From positions 1-16,936 of the forward strand of contig CALABS010000003.1 of NCBI GenBank assembly GCA_937887565.1: a stretch of 16,936 nucleotides of DNA, in the 5' to 3' direction. Positions 6,493-14,709 of the stretch are shown in pieces. Position 1 is the first letter of the stretch. Every line of letters begins with the position of its first letter. The position numbers and the translations under genes were made by a program. The notes beneath the pieces were generated by a model. The model worked only from the letters and a program-made list of their open reading frames with translations. It was not told the DNA's origin and made no database searches. The stretch comes from an uncultured Rhodospirillaceae bacterium. GTDB taxonomy: Bacteria > Pseudomonadota > Alphaproteobacteria > Rhodospirillales > Magnetospirillaceae.

Positions 6493-8595
6493 TTGTCCAT
6501 CAATCGCGCCCGGGTCTGGCCCGGAGCCCCGCATCCGTTGGGGGCGACCTGGGACGGGGCGGGCGCCAATTTCGCGCTGTTCTCGGCCCATGCCGAGAAG
6601 GTCGAGCTGTGCCTGTTCGACGCCTCGGGCGAGCGCGAGACCGAGCGCATTCCCCTGTCCGAATACACCGACGAGGTCTGGCACGGCTATGTCCCCGACC
6701 TGCTGCCGGGCCAGCTTTACGGCTATCGCGTCCATGGCCCCTACGACCCCCGCGCCGGCCATCGCTTTAACGCCCATAAGCTGCTGCTCGACCCCTACGC
6801 CAAGTCGCTGCATGGCGCGTTGCGCTGGTCGGATGCCCATTTCGGCTACCGCGTCGGTTCGCCCCGCGAGGACCTGTCCTTCGACCGTCGCGACAACGCC
6901 CGCCTGATGCCCAAATGCCAGCTGGTGGACACCGCCTTCACCTGGGGCGACGAGCGCCGGCCGGACACGCCGTGGCCGCAGACGGTGCTTTACGAGATGC
7001 ATGTGCGCGGGCTGACCATGCTGCATCCCGAGGTTCCCGCCGGCCGGCGCGGCACCTTCGCCGGCCTGGCCTGGCCGGCGGTGGTCGACCACCTGACCGG
7101 CCTTGGCATCACGGCGGTGGAGCTGCTGCCGGTCCATGCCTTCGTTGACGACCGTCACCTGGTCGAGCGGGGCCTCAGGAACTATTGGGGTTACAACAGC
7201 ATCGGCTTCTTCGCCATCGAGCCCCGCACCCTCGCCACCGGCCGCATCTCGGAATTCAAGTCCATGGTCCGCCGCCTGCATGACAGCGGCATCGAGGTGC
7301 TCCTGGACGTGGTCTACAACCACACCGCCGAGGGTAACCATCTGGGTCCGACGCTGTCGTTCCGGGGCATCGACAACGCCAGCTACTACAAGCTGGTCCC
7401 CGGCGACGCCCGCTACTATTGGGATTCCACCGGCTGCGGCAACACGCTCGACCTGTCGCATCCCCGCGTGCTGCAGATGGTGCTGGATTCCCTGCGCTAC
7501 TGGGTCACCGAGATGCATGTGGACGGGTTCCGCTTCGACCTCACCGCCAGCCTGGCCCGCGAGGGGCTGCATTACGATCCCGGCGCCGCCTTCTTCGATG
7601 CCGTGCGCCAGGACCCGGTGCTGTCGGGGGTCAAGCTGATCGCCGAGCCGTGGGATCTGGGCCATGGCGGCTATCAGGTGGGCGGGTTCCCGCCCGGCTG
7701 GTCGGAATGGAACGGCCGCTACCGCGACGTGGTGCGCCGCTACTGGAAAGGCGACGCCGGCCAGGTTCCGGAATTGGCGTCGCGCCTGACCGGCTCGGCC
7801 GACCTCTTCGGCCATCGGGGCCGGCGGCCATGGGCCTCGGTCAACTTCGTCACCGCCCATGACGGCTTCACCCTCGCCGACCTCGTCGCCTACAACGACA
7901 AGCACAACGAGGCCAACCAGGAAGGCAATCGCGACGGCTCCGACGACAATGCATCGTGGAACTGCGGCGCCGAGGGGCCGACCGACGCCCCCGAGGTGCT
8001 GGCGTTGCGCGCCCGCCAGCAGCGCAACATGCTGGCCACCCTGCTGCTGTCGCAGGGCGTGCCCATGCTGCTGGCCGGCGACGAGCTGGGCAATTCCCAG
8101 GACGGCAACAACAACGCCTATTGCCAGGACAACCGGATCGCGTGGGTGGACTGGAGCCAAGCCGACGACGGCCTGGCCGCCTTCGTGCGGCGCCTGGTGG
8201 GCATCCGCCGCCGCCATCCGGTGTTCCACCGCGCCCGCTTCTTCCGCGGCCGCACCGAGCACGGCGCCGACATCCTGTGGCTGACCCCCGAGGGGCGCGA
8301 GAAGACCGACGACGACTGGACCTTTCCCGAGGCCCGCACCCTGGGCATGATGGTGACCGGCGACACCGGCGACTTCTACTACACCACCGAGGGAGGCCTG
8401 CCCCAGCGCGACCTGGCGTTCCTGGTGCTGATGAACAGCTTTTGGGAAGAGGTCGCCTTCACCCTGCCCGAGGCCGGGCGCGGCTGGGAGGTCTGGGTGG
8501 ACACCATGGACGATGGCCGCGTCGGCGGTCGCCACGCCGGCGGAATGACCTATCCGCTGGCGGCCCGGTCCCTGGCCCTGTTGGTCAGGCTGTAG
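6493..8595 (+). CDS. glgX: Glycogen debranching enzyme GlgX (GH13)
   Basis: A 700-residue enzyme that hydrolyses alpha-1,6 branch linkages of limit dextrins during cytoplasmic glycogen breakdown. An N-terminal CBM48-type beta-sandwich (about 10-110, starting GAPHPLGATWDGAGANFALF) precedes the GH13 barrel. The conserved regions are all present: DVVYNHT at 272-278; GFRFDLT with nucleophile D349; IAEPWD with acid/base E385; and FVTAHDGFTL with transition-state residue D457. The length fits GlgX. The start is TTG at 6493, chosen because a perfect AAGGAGG (6481-6487) lies 5 bases upstream and no in-frame ATG is near. It heads a plus-strand cluster with acylphosphatase (56-bp gap) and a GH1 glucosidase. 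No other glycogen genes (glgA, glgB, glgC, glgP) are in the window. Isoamylase-type TreX is the alternative name. Confidence 0.94.
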   Translation: MSINRARVWPGAPHPLGATWDGAGANFALFSAHAEKVELCLFDASGERETERIPLSEYTDEVWHGYVPDLLPGQLYGYRVHGPYDPRAGHRFNAHKLLLDPYAKSLHGALRWSDAHFGYRVGSPREDLSFDRRDNARLMPKCQLVDTAFTWGDERRPDTPWPQTVLYEMHVRGLTMLHPEVPAGRRGTFAGLAWPAVVDHLTGLGITAVELLPVHAFVDDRHLVERGLRNYWGYNSIGFFAIEPRTLATGRISEFKSMVRRLHDSGIEVLLDVVYNHTAEGNHLGPTLSFRGIDNASYYKLVPGDARYYWDSTGCGNTLDLSHPRVLQMVLDSLRYWVTEMHVDGFRFDLTASLAREGLHYDPGAAFFDAVRQDPVLSGVKLIAEPWDLGHGGYQVGGFPPGWSEWNGRYRDVVRRYWKGDAGQVPELASRLTGSADLFGHRGRRPWASVNFVTAHDGFTLADLVAYNDKHNEANQEGNRDGSDDNASWNCGAEGPTDAPEVLALRARQQRNMLATLLLSQGVPMLLAGDELGNSQDGNNNAYCQDNRIAWVDWSQADDGLAAFVRRLVGIRRRHPVFHRARFFRGRTEHGADILWLTPEGREKTDDDWTFPEARTLGMMVTGDTGDFYYTTEGGLPQRDLAFLVLMNSFWEEVAFTLPEAGRGWEVWVDTMDDGRVGGRHAGGMTYPLAARSLALLVRL

Positions 8596-8651
8596 GGCAA
8601 CGCTCCCCGCCCGGCGATTTTCTGCTATCGTGGCGCGAGGAGGCGAACGCG

Positions 8652-8930
8652 ATGGCCAAGACGGTACGGGTGTTGATCGAGGGCCGGGTCCAGGGCGTGT
8701 GGTATCGCGGCTGGGCCCAGGACGAGGCCGGCCGGCGCGGCCTCGACGGCTGGGTGCGCAACCGCCGCGACGGCAGCGTCGAGGCGGTGTTCTCGGGCGA
8801 CGAGGCCATGGTCGACGCCATGATCCAGGCCTGCCGCGCCGGCCCGCCCGCCGCCCACGTCACCCGCGTCAGCGCCGAACCCTGGGCCGAGCATCCGGGG
8901 TTCGGGTTCAGCCAGAGGCCGACGGCGTAG
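8652..8930 (+). CDS. acyP: Acylphosphatase
   Basis: A 92-residue cytoplasmic enzyme that hydrolyses the carboxyl-phosphate bond of acylphosphates. Both family signatures are present: GRVQGVWYRGW at 11-21, with the phosphate-binding loop and catalytic R19, and GWVRNRRDGSVE at 33-44, with catalytic N37. Length is typical. The ATG at 8652 has GAGGAGG (8637-8643) 8 bases upstream. It lies between glgX and the GH1 gene on the same strand with short gaps, so cotranscription is likely; the metabolic reason for the link is not evident from sequence. Confidence 0.95.
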   Translation: MAKTVRVLIEGRVQGVWYRGWAQDEAGRRGLDGWVRNRRDGSVEAVFSGDEAMVDAMIQACRAGPPAAHVTRVSAEPWAEHPGFGFSQRPTA

Positions 8931-8973
8931 CCTCGGCGTGACAGGCCGGTTGGACGGTGTATCATAGGCAATC

Positions 8974-10380
8974 ATGCGTATTTCCCGCCGCCAGTTCCTC
9001 GCCGGAGCCGCCGCCATGACCACACTGCCCAAGACCGCCTCGGCCGCCAGGATGTTTTCCTTCCCCAAGGACTTCCTGTGGGGCGCCTCGACCTCGGCCT
9101 ACCAGATCGAGGGCGCGCTGGATGCCGACGGCCGCGGCAAGGACATCTGGGACACCTTCACCGAGCAGGGCCGCATCATGGACGGCAGCTCGGCCAAGCT
9201 GGCCTGCGACCACTACCACCGCTATCCCGAGGACATCGCGCTGATGAAGGGGGCGGGCTTCAACGCCTACCGCTTCTCCATCGCCTGGCCGCGCGTCATC
9301 CCCGCAGGCACCGGCGCGGTGAACGCCAAGGGCCTCGACTTCTACGACCGGCTGGTGGACTCCGTCCTGGAAGCCGGCATCCGCCCCATGGCCTGCCTGT
9401 ACCACTGGGATCTGCCGCAGCCCTTGCAGGATCGAGGCGGCTGGCAGGGGCGCGAGATCGTCGGCCCCTTCGCCGACTACGCCCGCGTGGTGGCGGCCCG
9501 CCTGGCCGACCGGGTCACGGACTGGATGATGCTCAACGAGCCCAACGTGGTGGCCATCTTCGGCTACGGGCTCACCGATCACGCCCCGGGGCTGAACCTG
9601 GGCGAGATGGGGGTCCTGCGGGCGCTGCACCACCAGAACCTGGCCCAGGGCGCGGCGCTGAGGGCGCTTCGGGCCGAGCACCAGGGCCTGACGCTGGGCA
9701 CGGTGACCAACATCCAGCCGTGCCGCCCCGACAGCGACAGCGCCGCCGACCGCGCCGCCGCCATCCGCTGGGACGCGGTGTGGAACCGGGTCACCGTCGA
9801 CGGCCTGCTGCGCGGCGCCGTGCCCGACGTGCTGGCCGAGAAGATGGCGGCCGTCGTCCAGCCCGGCGACCTGGAGACCATCCGCTTCCCCATCGACCTG
9901 CTGGGCATCAACTACTACAGCCGCTGCACCATGAAGCATGAGGCCGGCCGCATGTTCGACGTCGGCTGGGGCGACCCCAAGGCCGAACGCTATACCGGCA
10001 TGGCCTGGCCGGTGCAGCCCGACGGCCTCTACGACCTCCTGATGGAGTTCAAGCAGCTCTACGGCAACCCGGCCACCTTCATCGCCGAGAACGGCGCCGC
10101 CTACGACGACGTGGTCGCCCCCGACGGCGGGGTCCACGACGCCGAACGCACCCAATTCATCCGCGAGCACATCCAGCAGGTGGCCCGGGCGCTCGCCGAC
10201 GGCGCCAACGTCAAGGGCTACCTGGCCTGGAGCCTTCTCGACAATTTCGAATGGGCCTTCGGCCTGTCCAAGCGCTTCGGCATGGTGCGGGTGGACTACG
10301 ACACCTTGGCCCGCACCCCCAAGGACAGCTTCAGGATGTTCGCCGAGGTGGTGAAGGCCGGGGCGATCGAGCTGCCGTAG
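8974..10380 (+). CDS. GH1 beta-glucosidase with a twin-arginine (Tat) signal peptide
   Basis: A 468-residue glycoside hydrolase family 1 enzyme, probably cleaving terminal beta-glucosides or related disaccharides. After the signal comes the GH1 opening FPKDFLWGASTSAYQIEGA. Acid/base E189 lies in LNEPNV and nucleophile E372 in IAENGA, and the C-terminal LLDNFEWAFG and RFGMVRVDY segments complete the barrel. Residues 1-25 look like a Tat signal: SRRQFLAG with the RR pair at 5-6, a short hydrophobic stretch, then an ASA-A cleavage site. Export is unusual because most bacterial GH1 enzymes are cytoplasmic. The Shine-Dalgarno at 8974 is weak (AGG at 8966-8968). A later ATG (residue 27, MFSFPKDF) would remove the Tat signal, so the start decides localisation. 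It is the last gene of the glgX-acyP cluster. Confidence 0.93.
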   Translation: MRISRRQFLAGAAAMTTLPKTASAARMFSFPKDFLWGASTSAYQIEGALDADGRGKDIWDTFTEQGRIMDGSSAKLACDHYHRYPEDIALMKGAGFNAYRFSIAWPRVIPAGTGAVNAKGLDFYDRLVDSVLEAGIRPMACLYHWDLPQPLQDRGGWQGREIVGPFADYARVVAARLADRVTDWMMLNEPNVVAIFGYGLTDHAPGLNLGEMGVLRALHHQNLAQGAALRALRAEHQGLTLGTVTNIQPCRPDSDSAADRAAAIRWDAVWNRVTVDGLLRGAVPDVLAEKMAAVVQPGDLETIRFPIDLLGINYYSRCTMKHEAGRMFDVGWGDPKAERYTGMAWPVQPDGLYDLLMEFKQLYGNPATFIAENGAAYDDVVAPDGGVHDAERTQFIREHIQQVARALADGANVKGYLAWSLLDNFEWAFGLSKRFGMVRVDYDTLARTPKDSFRMFAEVVKAGAIELP

Positions 10381-10398
10381 CCGCCGTCCCCCATCCGT

Positions 10399-10445
10399 CG
10401 TCATGGCCGGGCCTGACCCGGCCATCCACAGGCGCCCCCATGACG
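10399..10445. repeat. REP-like nested palindrome between convergent genes, probable bidirectional terminator
   Basis: ATGGCCGGG (10403-10411) pairs perfectly with CCCGGCCAT (10417-10425) across a 5-base loop. A second, outer inverted repeat overlaps it: CGTCATGG (10399-10406) and CCATGACG (10438-10445). The inner form, a GCCGGG stem around a short TGA-containing loop followed by CCATCCAC, matches the style of short palindromes dispersed in alphaproteobacterial intergenic DNA. It lies between the converging ends of bglA-like and fmdB genes, where it can act as a terminator on both strands. Confidence 0.65.
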
Positions 10446-10458
10446 GCAGGGGCGGGAC

Positions 10459-10692
10459 CTACAGCTTCCCCTTCAGCTCCTTCTTCGAGTAGTTGCTGAA
10501 ATGGCCTTCCTTGGCCGCCATCCGGCGGGCCGACTGGACCACGCCCTTCAGCTTCCCCACCGGCGCGATATTTGCCACTTGCTTGGTCAGGCTGCCCGAC
10601 CCGCAGGCAGGGCAGACCGGCGCCTCGTCGCCGCGCACCAGCGTCTCGAACCCGTGCCCGCAGGCCTCGCACACATAGCTGTAGAACGGCAT
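10459..10692 (-). CDS. FmdB-family zinc-ribbon protein
   Basis: A 77-residue protein with the FmdB-type N-terminal zinc ribbon. It opens MPFYSYVC, and the metal ligands are C8, C11, C27 and C30 in two CxxC pairs (CEAC and CPAC). A basic tail ends KKELKGKL. FmdB was named as a regulator of formamidase/amidase genes, but the function of most members is unknown. The ATG at 10692 was chosen over an upstream in-frame ATG because GGGAGGAAG (about 10700-10708) is well placed and the family begins at MPxYxYxC. It converges on the GH1 gene. The low-GC island begins about 70 bp upstream of it. Confidence 0.9.
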   Translation of the reverse strand: MPFYSYVCEACGHGFETLVRGDEAPVCPACGSGSLTKQVANIAPVGKLKGVVQSARRMAAKEGHFSNYSKKELKGKL

Positions 10693-10768
10693 CGCCGCTT
10701 CCTCCCGATGTCCGGAACCCGACACGGACGGGTCGGGCAGGGAGAGGGATGCAAGAGGGGTGCCGCCA

Positions 10769-11416
10769 TCAGTAGCAGAGATAGTCGACTGCGATCTGAA
10801 TTTCGTCGACCCATTCAACCAAAACAATGTTGGGGCCGGATAAGGCAGGTGCCAAGATGACGTCAACTGGGCGTCTTGCTACACTCACGCCGAAGCTAGG
10901 CGCAAGGGTCATTGCAGCTTGGTAAGTTTGAAAATTTTTGTGTGCGAAATAATTGCGGAATACAGGGAGTGTTCGGAACAAATCGGCACTCCCCGATATG
11001 ATGTTGTCGACTATATGATGATTTGAGCATGAATTCTTTTCAAGGACACGCTGCAATACATGCGGGTTGTGCCAATCCGGCTCGTCTCGCCGATGCCAGC
11101 TACCGTCGGGGCGCGCTGAAGCTTTCGGCTTCTCCACCACGATGGCCAAACCAAGGGCCACGTTTGAATTTGGAGATGGAGATGCCGTATAGCCAAGGCC
11201 AGATCTACTGCGGGCGCCGAGTGCCGTGGATATGAAATAGTACTTTGAAAAAGAAGCCCATAAATTAAGTAGTTCAATAACAATGTACGCCGCCGCTCTC
11301 TCCGCTTCTCGTGTGACCTTAGGTTCTGACTGAATTTCCATCGACCGTCGGTGGAGGCGCATCAGCCCTTTTGAGGCCATACTTCCCACTTTCTGCAGGT
11401 TTCGACCTGTGCGCAT
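10769..11416 (-). CDS. Uncharacterised protein with HEPN-like RxxxxH motif, coupled to a DUF262 gene
   Basis: I do not recognise this 215-residue protein by name. A helix at about 37-62 (EAERAAAYIVIELLNLW) resembles the first helix of HEPN-type all-alpha folds. Further on, R154-N155-Y-F-A-H159 fits the R-(N/D/H)-x3-H form of the HEPN ribonuclease active site. The middle (65-130) is polar and Gly/Ser-rich; the C-terminus is hydrophobic strand-like (VDVILAP, NIVLVEWVDEIQIAVDY). No signal peptide or membrane segment is seen. Its ATG at 11416 overlaps the TAA of the DUF262 gene by one base (TAATG), so translation is coupled and that start is preferred over internal ATGs at residues 13 and 19. HEPN proteins are often RNase toxins of defence modules; RNase activity here is inference from one motif and the gene context. 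Confidence 0.75.
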   Translation of the reverse strand: MRTGRNLQKVGSMASKGLMRLHRRSMEIQSEPKVTREAERAAAYIVIELLNLWASFSKYYFISTALGARSRSGLGYTASPSPNSNVALGLAIVVEKPKASARPDGSWHRRDEPDWHNPHVLQRVLEKNSCSNHHIVDNIISGSADLFRTLPVFRNYFAHKNFQTYQAAMTLAPSFGVSVARRPVDVILAPALSGPNIVLVEWVDEIQIAVDYLCY

Positions 11417-12462
11417 TATTCATGGATTTGTTCGGGCAAGAGCGCTCTGCAAAGCCACTTATGCCGAGTTTCGCGCTGTTTTTTGCGGTTTGTTCCTTTG
11501 GAGCAAGCCAATCTATATTCGGAGAATTCTGCGCCTTCTTCAGAGTCAAGGGATTCTGCAAGCATAGACAGGTTGTAGGATACTATATCTGGATCGGAAA
11601 GAGGTTCCTGTCCTTCGAACGAGAAAATTTGTTCGAGGTTGGCCGGGCGCAGTTGCGCTCCAGCGATTGCAGCAAATAATGAATAAGTGTTATATCTCGC
11701 GGTTAGAGCTGTTTTATGGACCTGTTTCATCTCAATCATCAGCCCAAGGGCGGTATCGATTGCGTGCTCAACCATACTCTCGTCAGTGAACTCCGCATCA
11801 TATTGCTTATATAAATTGTCAAGTCGCTGCTGCTGCCCATCCTGTATGCCGGAAATAATTATCTGAGCCATTTCTGTTAGGAGTTCAGCGTCGTTCATTC
11901 TGCTCAGTTGGCGCTCATTAAACACGCCCATTTCCTTGAACGCACTGCCATAGCGCTTAGATAGGCGGCTTATCATCCATTTGAATGGGCCCTGGAACGT
12001 GGCATGGCGCTTTTCCTGGTGATTTAAGGGAATAGTGTAAGAGTTGATTCTCCGAAAAACTTCTCGGATATCGTCATCTGACGCCCCTACCAGAACATCG
12101 CATGAAATAGGGTACTGAAGGAACTTATTTTGATCGTCAGGATCAAGTGTAGAAAACTTGCGGCCGGAGAAGCTTCCTCGAGTTAATGCATACTTATCAT
12201 TAAAATAGTCAACGATTGCGGCTGTTCTTTGCTGTCCATCAACAACTTCTTTATATGTCCTGCGGCTCTTTAGGTCGGTTTTTTGAGCTAGGCTAATTTT
12301 CGGCAATGGGTAGTCTGACAAAATTGTGTCTATGAGAAATGATCTTGCGGCCACTGGCCAGACTTTGTCAGTCCGCTGGTAGTTCGGATTCACAATGATC
12401 TGTCTGCTCTCAATTTGAGCGCAATATTCGGCGAGCGAAAACTGTGTCGTGTTTGTTCTCAT
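11416..12462 (-). CDS. DUF262 (ParB/GmrSD-N-like) domain protein
   Basis: A 348-residue protein whose N-terminal half is a DUF262 domain, part of the ParB/sulfiredoxin-like fold. The hallmark motifs are intact: NPNYQRTDKVWP at 25-36, VVDGQQRTAAI at 73-83 with DGQQR at 75-79, and FRRINSYTIPLNHQEKR at 136-152. DUF262 occurs in GmrSD-type modification-dependent restriction and other phage-defence proteins, where DGQQR is tied to NTP binding or hydrolysis. The C-terminal half (about 155-348) is helical with no HNH (DUF1524) nuclease motif, so unlike GmrSD any effector must lie elsewhere, presumably in the coupled downstream gene. The ATG at 12462 has AGGA (12469-12472) about 6 bases upstream. Base composition is much lower in GC than its neighbours. 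Confidence 0.88.
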   Translation of the reverse strand: MRTNTTQFSLAEYCAQIESRQIIVNPNYQRTDKVWPVAARSFLIDTILSDYPLPKISLAQKTDLKSRRTYKEVVDGQQRTAAIVDYFNDKYALTRGSFSGRKFSTLDPDDQNKFLQYPISCDVLVGASDDDIREVFRRINSYTIPLNHQEKRHATFQGPFKWMISRLSKRYGSAFKEMGVFNERQLSRMNDAELLTEMAQIIISGIQDGQQQRLDNLYKQYDAEFTDESMVEHAIDTALGLMIEMKQVHKTALTARYNTYSLFAAIAGAQLRPANLEQIFSFEGQEPLSDPDIVSYNLSMLAESLDSEEGAEFSEYRLACSKGTNRKKQRETRHKWLCRALLPEQIHE

Positions 12463-12502
12463 TGCCGATCCTGCCCGCTAACGCATATTGCCATCTGCCC
12501 TA

Positions 12503-12531
12503 CAAATCTCCCTAAGGAAGTGCATTGTCAA
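12503..12531 (-). promoter_or_regulatory. Possible sigma70-like promoter of the DUF262/HEPN-like pair
   Basis: On the minus strand a perfect TTGACA (12526-12531) lies about 65 bp upstream of the DUF262 ATG. Seventeen bases on is GATTTG (12503-12508), a poor -10 hexamer. The -35 element is convincing; the -10 is not. Confidence 0.3.
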
Positions 12532-12549
12532 GGACGTGAGAGTAAGTGC

Positions 12550-14361
<1,812 letters not shown>

Positions 14362-14411
14362 CTTCCGTACCTCGAATGCTGGGCGGGCGGCACGGAAAGG
14401 GCGCGGAAACG

Positions 14412-14510
14412 TTCCGATCCCTTCGCCGGCATGACCCGGATCAGGTTCCAAGGGTCGCCGGCGGCGTATTGCCGGCCTCTCAGCCCCTCGGCCTGGGGCT
14501 CCCCTTCGGT
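14412..14510 (-). promoter_or_regulatory. TPP riboswitch (THI element) of thiC
   Basis: Read on the minus strand, this has the conserved TPP aptamer blocks in order: GGGGAGCC, then GGGGCTGAGAGG (the CUGAGA pyrimidine-sensing element), then ACCCTTGGAACCTGATCCGG, then a GCCGGCGAAGGGA pyrophosphate-helix end. The closing P1 stem is CCGA (14506-14509 complement) with TCGG (14414-14417 complement). About 50 bases separate the aptamer from the thiC ATG. No T-run terminator is visible there, so control is more likely at translation initiation than by attenuation. Confidence 0.93.
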
Positions 14511-14709
14511 CAAGGGGGAAGAGTGGGGGCGGGCGGTGGAAAAATCAAGCGCCTCCCCCCTGGACCGGACTTTCCGCATCCCCAACTAAAGACCTATGCC
14601 TCATCGCCGGATGGCGAAAAGGGGAGTTGAGTCGGACAAGGTGAAGTCACGCGACTCGCCTCGCAATATCTTTTAGAATGGCCGGCAACGTCCGGTTGGG
14701 GAGGGTGGC
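14511..14709. other. Divergent promoter region between thiC and a chemoreceptor gene
   Basis: No gene is seen. The region must drive thiC leftward and the chemoreceptor rightward. I could not fix a -35/-10 pair for either with confidence. A polypurine/polypyrimidine tract at 14511-14530 lies next to the riboswitch on the thiC side. Confidence 0.4.

Larger units (their letters stand above)
10760..12545. other. Low-GC island carrying a DUF262 / HEPN-like gene pair
   Basis: Both strands change character here. Two sampled 60-base lines hold under 50% GC (my count), against well over 60% in the genes on either side. Codon third positions lose their G/C preference. Both island genes are on the minus strand and coupled. 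The change is abrupt between fmdB (10692) and the thiC end (12550), which suggests horizontal acquisition. I found no integrase, tRNA, insertion sequence or clear flanking direct repeat. Confidence 0.7.

Noticed and set aside
6304..8535. A minus-strand open frame continuing from the proline-rich gene across glgX (1148 residues if taken whole)
   Set aside because: The part beyond 6303 is antisense to a clear GlgX, has no family motif, and is an effect of GC-rich codon positions. The GTG at 6303 with a ribosome site is a better start.
8962..10425. A 487-residue minus-strand open frame opposite the GH1 gene
   Set aside because: The plus strand has both GH1 catalytic motifs. The antisense frame has no recognisable domain or ribosome site.
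10718..10737. CCCGAC/GTCGGG inverted repeat between the HEPN-like gene and fmdB as a terminator
   Set aside because: A 6-bp stem with an 8-base loop and no T-run on the minus strand; too weak to call, and it may be part of the fmdB leader.
11371..11679. A 102-residue plus-strand open frame inside the DUF262 gene
   Set aside because: It is antisense to the DUF262 C-terminus, lacks a ribosome site, and matches no family.
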